This document shows, one piece after another, positions 13,255 through 38,630 of a stretch of DNA of 64,000 nt. Origin of the DNA: Eublepharis macularius (lineage: Eukaryota > Chordata > Lepidosauria > Squamata > Eublepharidae). The notes beneath the pieces are model-generated. The model searched no databases, was not told where the DNA came from, and saw only the letters and a program-made list of their open reading frames with translations. The stretch spans positions 31,431,232 to 31,495,231 of the forward strand of contig NC_072794.1 of the NCBI RefSeq assembly GCF_028583425.1, read 5' to 3'. Numbering within the stretch: the first letter of the stretch is position 1; every line of letters starts with the position of its first letter. The translations under genes and the position numbers were made by a program.

Positions 13255-14165
13255 GCTTCCCACAAGAGGGACCGGACAGAGGCCTTAAACTGGCGACTCT
13301 GAAGAAGCAAGTAGCAGCAATCAGCAGGATTGTCCCAGTGATGGAGGGAGTTCCTCTTGCATCACATCCTCATGTTCGCAGATTTCTTGGGGGGGGCACT
13401 CCTGAGTCATCCGACGGTGCACCGGTTCCTGACATGGCGTCTACATGCCGTTTTGACTGCACTTACTAGGGCGCTCTTTGAACCAGTCAAAGACTTTTCT
13501 TGAAATGGCTGAAACTGAAGACTCTTTTTGGTGGCCATCACCTCCACTCGCCATATCTTGGAATTGGCCGTCCTGTGTATACGACTGGACTTGTGCATAT
13601 TTCATAGGGACAAGGTTGTGTTAAGAACGTACCCTACCTTTCTGCCAAAAGTCTATTCTAAATTTCATTGGTCTCAAGAAATTAATTTGTCCTCGTTCTG
13701 CCCAGATCCAAAACATCTGAGGGAAAAGGATTGACACAGTCTCGATGTGAGGAGAACACTCAAGGCATATATTATTAGGACAGAATCGATACGTCAGACG
13801 GACTCTCTATTCATTAACATCTCCTGTCCCAACCTGGGACAACGTATGTCTTCGGCGGCCATTGCGTATGGCATCAAGTCATGCATCAGGGAGGCCTATA
13901 AGGTCTTGAAACTTGAGATCCCGACTGGCATTATGGCACACTCACCCAGGAGTGCAACGACCAATGCCACCCTTTGAAGGAATGCTTCTGTTGAGGACAT
14001 TTGCAAGGCGGCTACTTGGTCCTCACTGTCCGCGTTCGTTCGGCATTACCATCTACACATGAATTCATTAGCCGATGCTGCATTTGGCAGGAGGGTTCTT
14101 CAACAAGTAATAGTAGATGAAGATCTAATCCCACCCAGAGAGTAGTGAACTGCTTTGGGAGCACC

Positions 14166-14254
14166 CAAGATGTCCTCCACCTCAGAGGAAGAATGGACCT
14201 TTGGACACTTACTGTGAAGAGTCCTTCTCCTCTGAGGTCAGAAGGACATCTTGC
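14166..14254. repeat. DIRS internal complementary region
   Basis: The first half (CCCAAGATGTCCTCCACCTC...) is the reverse complement of the element's left outer end near 8495-8518. The second half (GGACCTTTGGACACTTACTG...) is the reverse complement of the right outer end near 20761-20818. In DIRS elements this region is thought to template joining of the two ends into a circle. Confidence 0.82.
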
Positions 14255-14422
14255 CCTCCCTAGATCTTTGCTTAGCAGTGAGGGGCTTCAACAGAGGTCT
14301 CACCGTTCTTTTCTCCTCTACTGCATGATTTAGTCTATCTTGTTGATCTTAACGCCTTCTATTTTTTCCTTTCTACCATACATAGGACTCTTTTGCAGTC
14401 ACAAATTAGTCATAGATACATG

Positions 14423-14439
14423 GAATTACTGCTGTTGGG
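14423..14439 (+). repeat. L1 target-site duplication, left copy
   Basis: GAATTACTGCTGTTGGG, identical to 20643-20659. It lies in DIRS sequence that continues on the far side of the L1. Confidence 0.93.
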
Positions 14440-15351
14440 GACTTCCGGTTTGGGATCCATGGAGGTCTGAAGCAGCTCCATTTGCGGAGCTGACCGGACT
14501 GCCGTTTTAAGCGGCCGGTGGGGTGAAAATAGCCCGCGGCCGACTGCTCTCAGGCGGAGAGCAGGCAAAGAACGCTCGAGACCCTAGGGTGAGTTAGATC
14601 TCGGACGAGAGGGGCTCTACACAATGGGTCCCCTCCCGATCCTTGAGGTCCCACCCTGCGACGGGTCGGCTACAATCTCTGCGGCAGTTCTGGGGCCAAT
14701 TCGGCTGGCATAAGATCTACATACCCAAGCTTCGATTGGGGGAAGAAGTGGAGAGGAGAAGTTAAAATCGAAACAGCGATTACAACCCGAGAAAAGTGAA
14801 GGAGAAGGTAAAGATCACTATCTTCCGATACGGGACAGATTGATAAAAGCAGAGAGGAAAAAAAGTAGATTTTTAAACTGCAACAGATTAAGGAAAAGGA
14901 GGGGAAGATTCGGCAAGAGTTGTATTTGAAAAGAGACTAAGTTTAAAGAAGTTATTAAGGAAATCGGACTATTGTTTTGAATACTTGCAGTTATGAAGCT
15001 GTGAGAAAAAGACACCATCGCGAGATCTGCTGTGGGAAGTTGGGAGACAGGAAGTGCGTAATAACAATAGAGTGGCTGGAGAGAAGCGGCCCTTGCTAGA
15101 GGGCAGGAAGAAGGGAATCGCCATCTTTGAAAGGGGAAGGGTCGCGGCTTCAGCGGAAAAGGAAGTAGGCCATTTTGGATTACAAAATCATAGAGAGACC
15201 ATAGAGAAAAGACGCCCGACATTTTGGACTTTTTAAAAACTAATTTATGCAAGAAGACCGGGACATTTGAAATAAAAAAGGTATTAAATTTAACGCCACG
15301 GAGTTAAGGAAGAGAGCGGACTCGTGGGAGCGAGCCAAAGCAAGCCCCACG
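14440..15351 (+). promoter_or_regulatory. L1 5' UTR / internal promoter region
   Basis: A 912-bp leader before ORF1. The first 250 bases are rich in G, C and CpG, as expected for an L1 internal promoter, and the remainder is purine-rich. No upstream ORF of clear function is seen. Confidence 0.7.
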
Positions 15352-16146
15352 ATGTCGAAAAAAGAGTGGCAATCGGCAATAGAAAACCTGGATAAAAAAC
15401 TTTTAGAGGTGATTAAAGAGTTCAAAGACATGAAATTGGAGCTGATTAAAGAGGTTAAACAGACAGTAAAATCGGAGCTGTCAAAAGTAAAATCGGAGCT
15501 GTCAGAAGTGAAGAAAGGTATGGAAACAATACAAAATGAATTACAAGGAACGCAGCAGAGAGTTAAAACAGTAGAAGGAGCGATGGAAAATTTAGCAGAC
15601 ACGCAACAAACAGAGATGAGACTGATGAGGGGAAGAATGGCGGTTGCGGAAAGTAGACACATGGAGAAGCAGCTGAGATTTCGCGGTCTGCCGGAGGTGG
15701 AAGGAAAGACAGCGCAAGAACAGATGACTGAGGTGTTAGCTGAATACCTGGGGAAGGAGGAGGAGGAAGTTGTGGCTATCCTTGATGTGGCATATCGTGT
15801 AAACTCGAGAATTGCAACCCAGAGGAAAGTACCAAGAGATGTGATTGTGCAATTTACAACACGAAACATGAAAGAGAAGATTGTGACTAAACAGTTTCAA
15901 GACCCATTGGAGATCGATGGCAAGACAATTATCATAATGAAGGAATTACCCAGATCAGTGTTACTAGATCGGAAAAAATATAAAGTGCTAATCCAGATGT
16001 TGAAGGACATGAAAATCAGGTACAGATGGGAGCTTCCAGAAGGTTTGTCCTTTGAATTTGGAGGGGCCAAAAAGCGCATTAGATCTGAGCGAGAGATGGA
16101 GCGGTTTATAAGGGACAATGAAAAAGACTTACCAACAAGATTATGA
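15352..16146 (+). CDS. L1 ORF1 protein (RNA-binding chaperone)
   Basis: 264 residues, complete. L1 ORF1p coats L1 RNA as a trimer and is needed for retrotransposition. Residues 10-105 are a long coiled coil rich in K/E/L heptads. It includes an internal duplication (KSELSKV-KSELSEV, coded by a 21-bp tandem repeat near 15472-15514). Residues 106-200 match the RRM-like domain (LRFRGLPE, DVIVQF), and residues 205-264 match the C-terminal domain (YRWELPEGLSFEFGG). The ATG at 15352 sits in the first long open frame after the 5' UTR. The stop overlaps the ORF2 start in the tetranucleotide ATGA. At 264 residues it is shorter than the human protein (338), mainly in the N-terminal part. Confidence 0.93.
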   Translation: MSKKEWQSAIENLDKKLLEVIKEFKDMKLELIKEVKQTVKSELSKVKSELSEVKKGMETIQNELQGTQQRVKTVEGAMENLADTQQTEMRLMRGRMAVAESRHMEKQLRFRGLPEVEGKTAQEQMTEVLAEYLGKEEEEVVAILDVAYRVNSRIATQRKVPRDVIVQFTTRNMKEKIVTKQFQDPLEIDGKTIIIMKELPRSVLLDRKKYKVLIQMLKDMKIRYRWELPEGLSFEFGGAKKRIRSEREMERFIRDNEKDLPTRL

Positions 16147-19100
16147 GTATGGAGTGTAAAGTTTTATCTTGGAATGTAAATGGACTAAATTCACCGAATA
16201 AGAGGAAAAATATTTTCCACTGGCTACTAAAACAAAAATGTGACATTGTTTGTTTGCAAGAGACCCATATTCGAAAGCAGGATGTAAAATATTTAAAATT
16301 GGGAAAATTGGGCAAGGAATTTGTAGCGGCCTCAAATAAGAAAAAAAGAGGAGTGGTGTTGTATTTAAAAGAGGAGCTACAGCCAAAATTCGTAATGAAA
16401 GATGTGGAAGCCAGATTTATAGCAGTGGAATGTACTTGGAATTTAAAGAGAGTGTTGGTAGTCGGAGTTTACGCACCTAACGGTGCAAAAGAAAGCTTCT
16501 TTGAGGATTTGAGGAAGCAACTAGACGATCTTTCATATGACCAGATAATTCTTGCTGGAGACTTCAATGGAGTGACAAATTTGGAACTAGATAAAAAGAC
16601 AATAACGGCACAAAAGAAAAGAGGACTATTACCAAAGCTCTTTTTTGAGTTGATACAACAGGAAACTCTAGAAGATGTATGGAGAAGAGAATATCCCAAA
16701 AGCAGACAGTTTACTTTTTATTCTGCAAGGCACTCTACATTATCAAGAATCGATATGATCTGGGCCTCAAAAGACTTAGCGTTTTGGACTAAGGAAGTAG
16801 AAATAATGCCGATGGTAGGCTCAGATCATAATCCAATTATGTGGAAATTAGGGAAAAGGAGAAAAAGGAAAGCATGGAGAATAAATGAGGACTTGCTACA
16901 GGAAGGAGAGAATATGGAGATGCTGAGAAGAGAGACAAAGTTCTTCATACAATATAACGTGAATAAAGAAGTACCAACTGATAAAGTTTGGGACGCTTAT
17001 AAGGCGGTTATAAGGGGCATACTAATGGACTTAAATGGCAGAGCAAGAAAAAAGAAAGAGGAGAAAAGACAAGAGATTGAGGAGAAAATAAAAGCCAAAG
17101 AAATACAGTTAAAAAAGAGACCAGGGAAAAAGAAATTATATCAGGAAATAAAAATACTTCAACAACAGTTAACAGCAATGAGTAACAAAGAATTGGAGTG
17201 GAATCTTAAAAGACTGAATCAGAAAGCGTTTGAAGGCGCAAATAAACCTGGGAAGTACCTGGCATGGCAATTGAAGAAGAGAAGGGAAAAGAAAATAATA
17301 AATAAAATTTGTGAAGATAATAAAACGTATTTGGAACAGACTACCATTAGTAGAGCCTTTTATAAATTCTACGCTAAGCTGTACAATAAGAAAGAGGTAA
17401 ATAAAGAATCAATAGCGTCATATTTGGAGAAAACGAAACTTCCAGTAATCTCGGAAACTTGGAGAAACAAATTGAACAGTGAAGTAGCGGACGAGGAAAT
17501 AAGTAAGGCAATACAATCTGCAAATCTAGGAAAGGCGCCAGGGCCAGATGGACTTACGGCTAAATTTTATAAGACAATGGCCAATGAACTGGCACCATTC
17601 CTAAAAGAGGTGATTAATGGAGTTCTAAGGGATCAAAGGATTCCAGATACCTGGAATGAAGCGAATATATCATTGATCCCAAAAGAGGGCCAAGACTTGA
17701 CTAATGTGAAAAACTACAGACCTATATCGTTACTTAACAATGACTATAAAATCTTTGCGAAGATATTGGCGGAGAGACTGAAGGGGTGGCTCTCGGAAGT
17801 TATAGAGGAGGAACAAGCAGGCTTTTTGCCAGACAGACAAATCAGAGACAATTTAAGGATAGTGATTAATGCTATTGAATATTGTGACAAGCGTTGTGAC
17901 AAAGAGGTTGGTTTCTTCTTTGTTGACGCAGAAAAGGCGTTTGACAATTTAAACTGGGACTTTATGTTTGCCACTATGGAAAAGCTACAAATGGGAGAAA
18001 GATTCATCAGAGCAATTAAGGAAATTTACAGAGACCAGACTGCAGCAATTGTGGTGAACGATGAAGCGACTAAGAAATTGACTATAAGTAAAGGAACAAG
18101 ACAAGGTTGCCCACTGTCTCCACTGTTGTTCATTTTAGTATTGGAGATCCTGATGATACACATACGACAAGACGAAGAAATTCGAGGAATAAAAATAAAG
18201 GACTATTCATACAAGGTCAGAGCATTTGCGGATGATATAATGTTAATTGTAGAGGACCCATTGGAGAACATGCCAAAAGTGATAGATAAGATTAAGGAGT
18301 TTGGAGACTTGGCAGGTTTTTACATTAATAAAAAGAAGTCAAAGATATTATGCAAAAATATGACTAAGCAGAAACAACAATTGTTAACGGAAATAACGGA
18401 CTGTGAAGTAACAAGTAAGGTGAAATATTTGGGAATTGAACTGACTGCAAAGAATATAGACTTATTTAAAAACAACTATGAAAAACTATGGACTCAGATA
18501 GAGAGAGACTTGATTAAATGGAATAGGCTGAATTTGTCATGGTCGGGTAGGATTGCAGCAGTTAAGATGAATGTGTTACCAAGAGTAATGTTTTTGCTAC
18601 AGACGATACCAATCATCAGAGACTCTAAGCAATTCGAAAAATGGCAGAGGAAAATATCAGATTTTGTATGGGCAGGCAAGAAGCCTCGAGTGAAAATGAA
18701 AGTTCTACAAGACGCAAAAGAAAGAGGCGGAATGCAACTGCCCAATCTGAGACTTTACCATGACGCAATCTGCCTAGTGTGGTTGAAAGAGTGGATGACG
18801 TTAAAGAACAAAAAACTATTAGCCCTAGAGGGATACAAAAAAAATATTCGGATGGCACGCATACCTATGGCATGATAAAGTAAAGGTGAACTCGATGTTC
18901 CTGCATCATTATATACGGAGAAGTTTATATATAATCTGGAAGAAGTACAGAACTTATCTACAAGAAGGAACCCCTTTGTGGGTAGTTCCATATGAGGTGA
19001 TAGATCCGAGAGCGGTTGATAATGAGCAACAATGTTTAACTTATAAAGAAATAACTAGAACTGAAGCATCCAAACTTAGAATAAAGACGCAGGAGGAACT

Positions 19101-19905
19101 ATCACCTTATTATGACTGGTTCCAGTACAGACAGATTAGAGATTTATATAATTCGGACTCTGTAAAGGGAGGTATACGAACAGAGAATTCGGAACTAGAG
19201 CAGACCCTTCTTAAAGAGGACAAGAAAAGAATATCTAAGGTATACCAAGTACTGTTGAAATGGTATACTGAGGATGAGATAGTTAAAACACAAATGGTGA
19301 AATGGGCTATAAATTTCAATAAAGAAATAACAATGGAGGCATGGGAATACTTGTGGAAGACTACAATGAAGACAACGACATGTACTAGTATTAAAGAGAA
19401 CATTTACAAAATGATCTATCGTTGGTACATGACACCAAAGAAGATTGCGCTAGGGAATTTGAACACTTCTAATAAATGCTGGAAATGCAGGAAGCATGAG
19501 GGCTCCCTCTATCATATGTGGTGGTCGTGTGAGGTAGCTAGGCAGTACTGGGGGGAAATAATAAGAGAAATGAGTGAAATTTTGCAATTTCAAGTAAATA
19601 AGAACCCAGAACTCCTGCTACTAAACTTGGGAATGGAGGGAATTCCAGCCCATCATAGGACGTTGATATTTTACATGACGGTAGCAGCTAGAATTTTGTA
19701 TGCGCAAAAATGGAAAGTACAAGAAGTGCCAACTATTGAAGATTGGATCTACAAATTGCTGTATATGGCAGAAATGGACAAGATGACAAGAAAACTGAGA
19801 AATCTGGACTCAGGGCAGTTTAACACAGACTGGGAGAAGCTGAAACAATATTTGGAGAAGAAATGGGAGGTGGGAGGAGAACTGTGGCAGTTTAAGAACT
19901 ATTGA
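16143..19905 (+). pseudogene. L1 ORF2 protein (endonuclease-reverse transcriptase), one frameshift
   Basis: ORF2p nicks target DNA and reverse-transcribes L1 RNA at the nick. The first frame runs 16143-18875 (910 residues). The remaining part continues in another frame, 18886-19905. The change of frame lies at an A8 run, 18837-18844. Endonuclease motifs: WNVNGLN (residues 10-16), QETH (Glu40), GDFNG (about 140) and SDH (227-229). RT motifs: GKAPGPDGL, NYRPISLL, AFADD (FADD at about 695-698) and TRQGCPLSP. A C-terminal Cys/His knuckle of pattern CX2CX8HX4C is coded at about 19477-19530. Total length of about 1250 residues is normal for L1. Everything except the one frame change looks intact, so it is a young copy, or the extra base is an assembly or sequencing error. 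Confidence 0.93.
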
Positions 19906-20642
19906 AGTACAATAAAATGTAGAGGGGGGTGACTTTACCGGGGGGGAGAAGAGGCAAACGTGAATCTCTAAGCAGTCAGGTTAATAGATTGATATATATA
20001 GAATAACAAATAGAATATTGATAGAAAATAACTAACCATAAGGGTTAACTATAAGGACTGATTAATTAATAATATTTTCTTTCTGGTAAGATTTGTATAA
20101 TGTACCAAACTGAATATGTTTATTTGAAGATATATATGAGTCAAATTGATTGATTATATGATGATAGTTATATAGATTTACTATTGAAGGGGAATAGAAA
20201 TATTAATGTAATTAAACATAACTAAAATAGAAAGAAGAAGATAGAAGGAGTAACATATAGAGTATAAGTCAAATTGTTTGATTTATATGAATGTATGATT
20301 TATATGGTTTATATGGTTTATGATCTATAGAAATATTTGAAATTGGAATTATGAAAAATGGGATAAATTGTCTATCCAATATGGAAATAAGGACTCATAG
20401 TTTGGGTACAGAGTATTAAAAATAGTTAAAGAAGTATTGCTTAGAATAAAGGGAGAATATACATCTGTTAGATAGAGGAATTTAAAAGGAGTAAGGGAGA
20501 AGGGACAAAGGGTTGGAAAACTGTTGGAAGTCAACAAAAAGGGGGGGAAAGGGAGGGGGTTAGAAATTGGAAAATGGGAGAATTGATTGTAATGTGAAAA
20601 TAATTGATCCTAACCCAATAAAAAAATTTTCAAAAAAAAAAA

Positions 20643-20659
20643 GAATTACTGCTGTTGGG
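20643..20659 (+). repeat. L1 target-site duplication, right copy
   Basis: Second copy of the 17-bp repeat, immediately after the L1 poly-A tail. Confidence 0.93.
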
Positions 20660-20667
20660 AGTCACCT

Positions 20668-20818
20668 GAACTGAGGAGAGAGGGTGGTCCCACACACTCC
20701 AAAGGAAGAGGAAGAAGATTCAACTTCCTGCCTCCCCGGTTAGATGGTGGAAACAACCCAAGATGTCTTCCTAACCTCAGAGGAGAAGGCCCTTCTCCGT
20801 AAGTGTCCAAAGGTCCAT
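20668..20818 (-). repeat. DIRS right inverted terminal repeat with outer extension
   Basis: Positions 20668-20782 are the reverse complement of the left repeat. The extra outer stretch 20783-20818 is absent on the left but is mirrored in the internal complementary region. This asymmetry is normal for DIRS elements. Confidence 0.85.
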
Positions 20819-21420
20819 TTTCTTTGGCATTAAATGACAGCAATGACATAGACATTGCTCAACTACTAATATTATCAGGGGGACAGATTCCAACTTCAGA
20901 ATTACAGAAGAGTTGTGTGCACTGCAGACTTTGAAAGGCGCTACAACTGCAGAAAACATATTCTTAAAGGTGTGTGAAACAGTAGAAAATCTTGGTCTGA
21001 GTTGAGATAAATTGAAAAGCATCACAACTGATGGTGCAAGAAATATGGTGGGAAGTAAAACTGGTCTAGTTGCAAGACTAAATGAAGATATACTGAAATT
21101 AAACGGTACACTTCCCATGCAATTTCACTGCGTCATCCATCAGCAAGCCTCATGTAGGAAGCTTCAGTGAGAAAATGTGATGTGTATTATTGTATCCAGC
21201 ATTAATTACATCAAACATGGCCTTACTCATCATCAGTTTCAAAATTTTCTCTCAAATAAATACCGACTATGGAGATATATTGTACCATGCAAAAGTCAGG
21301 TGGCTTAGAAGAGGCCAAGTCCTCAAATGTTATTTCAGGTGTTTGTCATGAAGTTGATGTCTTTCTCAAGGAGAAAGGAAAAGGTCTATTCTGAATGTTA
21401 TGTGATCCTCTCTTGTGTCC
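20817..21420 (+). mobile_element. Decayed hAT-type transposase gene, right fragment
   Basis: This continues the fossil that stops at 8490. The first residues after the DIRS right end read FSLALNDSNDIDIAQLLI, matching the DDE-domain start of this class (consensus FSLALDES-D--DTAQL). Further blocks follow: KLKSITTDGARNMVGSKTGL at about 21013-21073, QFHCVIHQQA at 21121-21150, and a degenerate RWL-RG-VL segment near 21295-21335. The order and spacing match the hAT catalytic domain, with scattered stops. The decay is heavy, so this is the oldest layer of the nest. Confidence 0.75.
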
Positions 21421-22512
21421 TGGATGAAAATGGGGGAAAGGGTTCAAGTAGAAGCTCCTTGGTAAAGAAGCAGAACAACAGCTGAACAACAACAACTACC
21501 ATCCAGTAGTAGGGACCTGTAAGAGCAAAACTAAGTAACTAGTAACTAAACCATAGCTACCTCTTGAATTATGGATAGTCTTACGGGCACACTGCCAAAG
21601 TACCAGTTAGACTATTCATACTATGCAGTAAATGAAAAATTTGTCTGCTATGGAGGTTAGGGTCTCCCTGAAGGACAGCTCACATACTACTTTAGGCTTC
21701 TCACTCTAAAAAAAAGCCTGCTGTATGCAGCCTATGTACAAGGATGCTCTGAGCACATCTGATTTAATGGAACTGACTCTGTGACAAGTAGCTGCATGAG
21801 CTGATTTCTCATACCTTTGGGGATATGGTATATCACATATTACAGTTTTTGACAATGAACCCATCTAGCCTTGCTTTTGGTGACATCCAAACCAAGCAAT
21901 CGTAGCATGCTCTATACAGGGCTATCTGTGAAGTCTTCAGACTTCAGCTGGTACAAAAAACACAGCAGCAAGAGCATTTATTGATACTTTTAGTAGTGAT
22001 ACCAACTAAAGCCAGTTCTGTATCAGATACCTACTTGTTTCTGGGTCAGTGTGCTGGTGCTGTCCTTTAAAAGCACAAAACAGGATCAAAGAGAATTTTT
22101 TTTTTAAAGTATAGCATGTAAGAAAAATTATTAACACATAAGACTCTAGATATATCCTACTTTTGATTCTTCATCAGATTCCTAAAAAAATTCCAGGCAA
22201 AGCGTATCCCAGCAAGTGGGGCAACAGGCTGGAAAATCTGTAAGATGCAAGACAGACCACTCCCTTTTGTACTGACCTCAATCATTATTGTCCTCAAAGA
22301 AACTGACTCAAATAATTCTGAAGCAGAGGAAAGTAATCCCAGCGGTAAATCACCAAAAATGGTCTGTACATTCCAACATGCAAAAGATACCAGTTAGATA
22401 ACAATCAAAATCTGTAAACTATGATCTGTTGTCATTACTCACTTTAATTAAGAGAACAAATATTTTGTTAGCTTCACAGCAAGAAACAGCTGAAACTGCA
22501 AAGCCTACTGGC
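21421..22512. other. SHCBP1L 3' UTR (minus strand) and flanking unassigned sequence
   Basis: No gene or clear repeat is seen. Read on the minus strand this is downstream of the SHCBP1L stop codon. A plus-strand TTTATT at 21977-21982 reads AATAAA on the minus strand and could be its polyadenylation signal, giving a 3' UTR of about 0.55 kb, but other signals are possible. Confidence 0.4.
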
Positions 22513-38239
<15,727 letters not shown>

Positions 38240-38400
38240 GGCCTCGAGAGCGCACGAGGCCCAACAGAAAACTTTACGCGCCCAATCGGAACTACTTTCA
38301 CGGGAGGTAATCGCGCCTTTTGACAGGAGAAGACGGCGGAGGCGTTCGTCTCACGCGACCGCGTTCGCCTTCAAAATCTTTTCATTTGTAATATGTCTTC
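38240..38400 (-). promoter_or_regulatory. SHCBP1L promoter and 5' UTR region, CpG-rich
   Basis: CpG-dense sequence directly upstream of the SHCBP1L ATG, continuous with a GC-rich exon 1. A CCAAT element at 38282-38286 (ATTGG on the gene's strand) lies about 43 bp before the ATG. No TATA box is evident. The start of transcription cannot be fixed from the sequence. Confidence 0.5.
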
Positions 38401-38630
38401 TTCCGCAGCCAGTATAAATAGCTCTGACTTCTGTAGAAAGTACTACCGAACAAAGATAATGATGGATTTATGTCACAGGAAAACGCGCTGCGTATAACTA
38501 GTTTGTATTGGTCGTCGTATAGCCCGTGTAAAGTGTACATATAATGTTTGTACACATGCACTGAATGTATGTGAGTACAATCCCTGTTAAGTGTATATCA
38601 GCCCTACCATGGCGATAGATCAAAATGGGT

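Larger units (their letters stand above)
14440..20642 (+). mobile_element. Full-length L1 (LINE-1) non-LTR retrotransposon
   Basis: A 6.2-kb L1 inserted in the 3' part of the DIRS element. It is flanked by a perfect 17-bp target duplication (GAATTACTGCTGTTGGG at 14423-14439 and 20643-20659). Order: GC- and CpG-rich 5' UTR (14440-15351), ORF1 (15352-16146), ORF2 (16143-19905, one frameshift), 3' UTR with G-rich tracts (19921-19950, 20539-20562), AATAAA at 20617-20622 and an A-rich tail to 20642. Full length, perfect duplication and near-intact ORFs point to a recent insertion. It is the youngest layer of this nest. Confidence 0.95.
8491..20818 (+). mobile_element. DIRS-type tyrosine-recombinase retroelement, broken fossil, itself carrying two later insertions
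   Basis: A DIRS family copy of about 5.4 kb of its own sequence once the nested L1 and solo LTR are set aside. Parts in order: left inverted terminal repeat 8495-8607; gag-like region about 9.2-10.45 kb; reverse transcriptase/RNase H region about 10.5-12.2 kb; tyrosine recombinase region about 12.2-14.1 kb; internal complementary region about 14166-14254; and a right inverted repeat 20668-20782 with a short outer extension to about 20818. The terminal repeats are inverted, and the internal region is complementary to the outer ends of both, which is diagnostic for DIRS. No clear target duplication flanks it, as expected for recombinase-mediated insertion. The coding regions carry multiple breaks. 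It is younger than the hAT fossil it splits and older than the LTR and L1 inside it. Confidence 0.88.
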
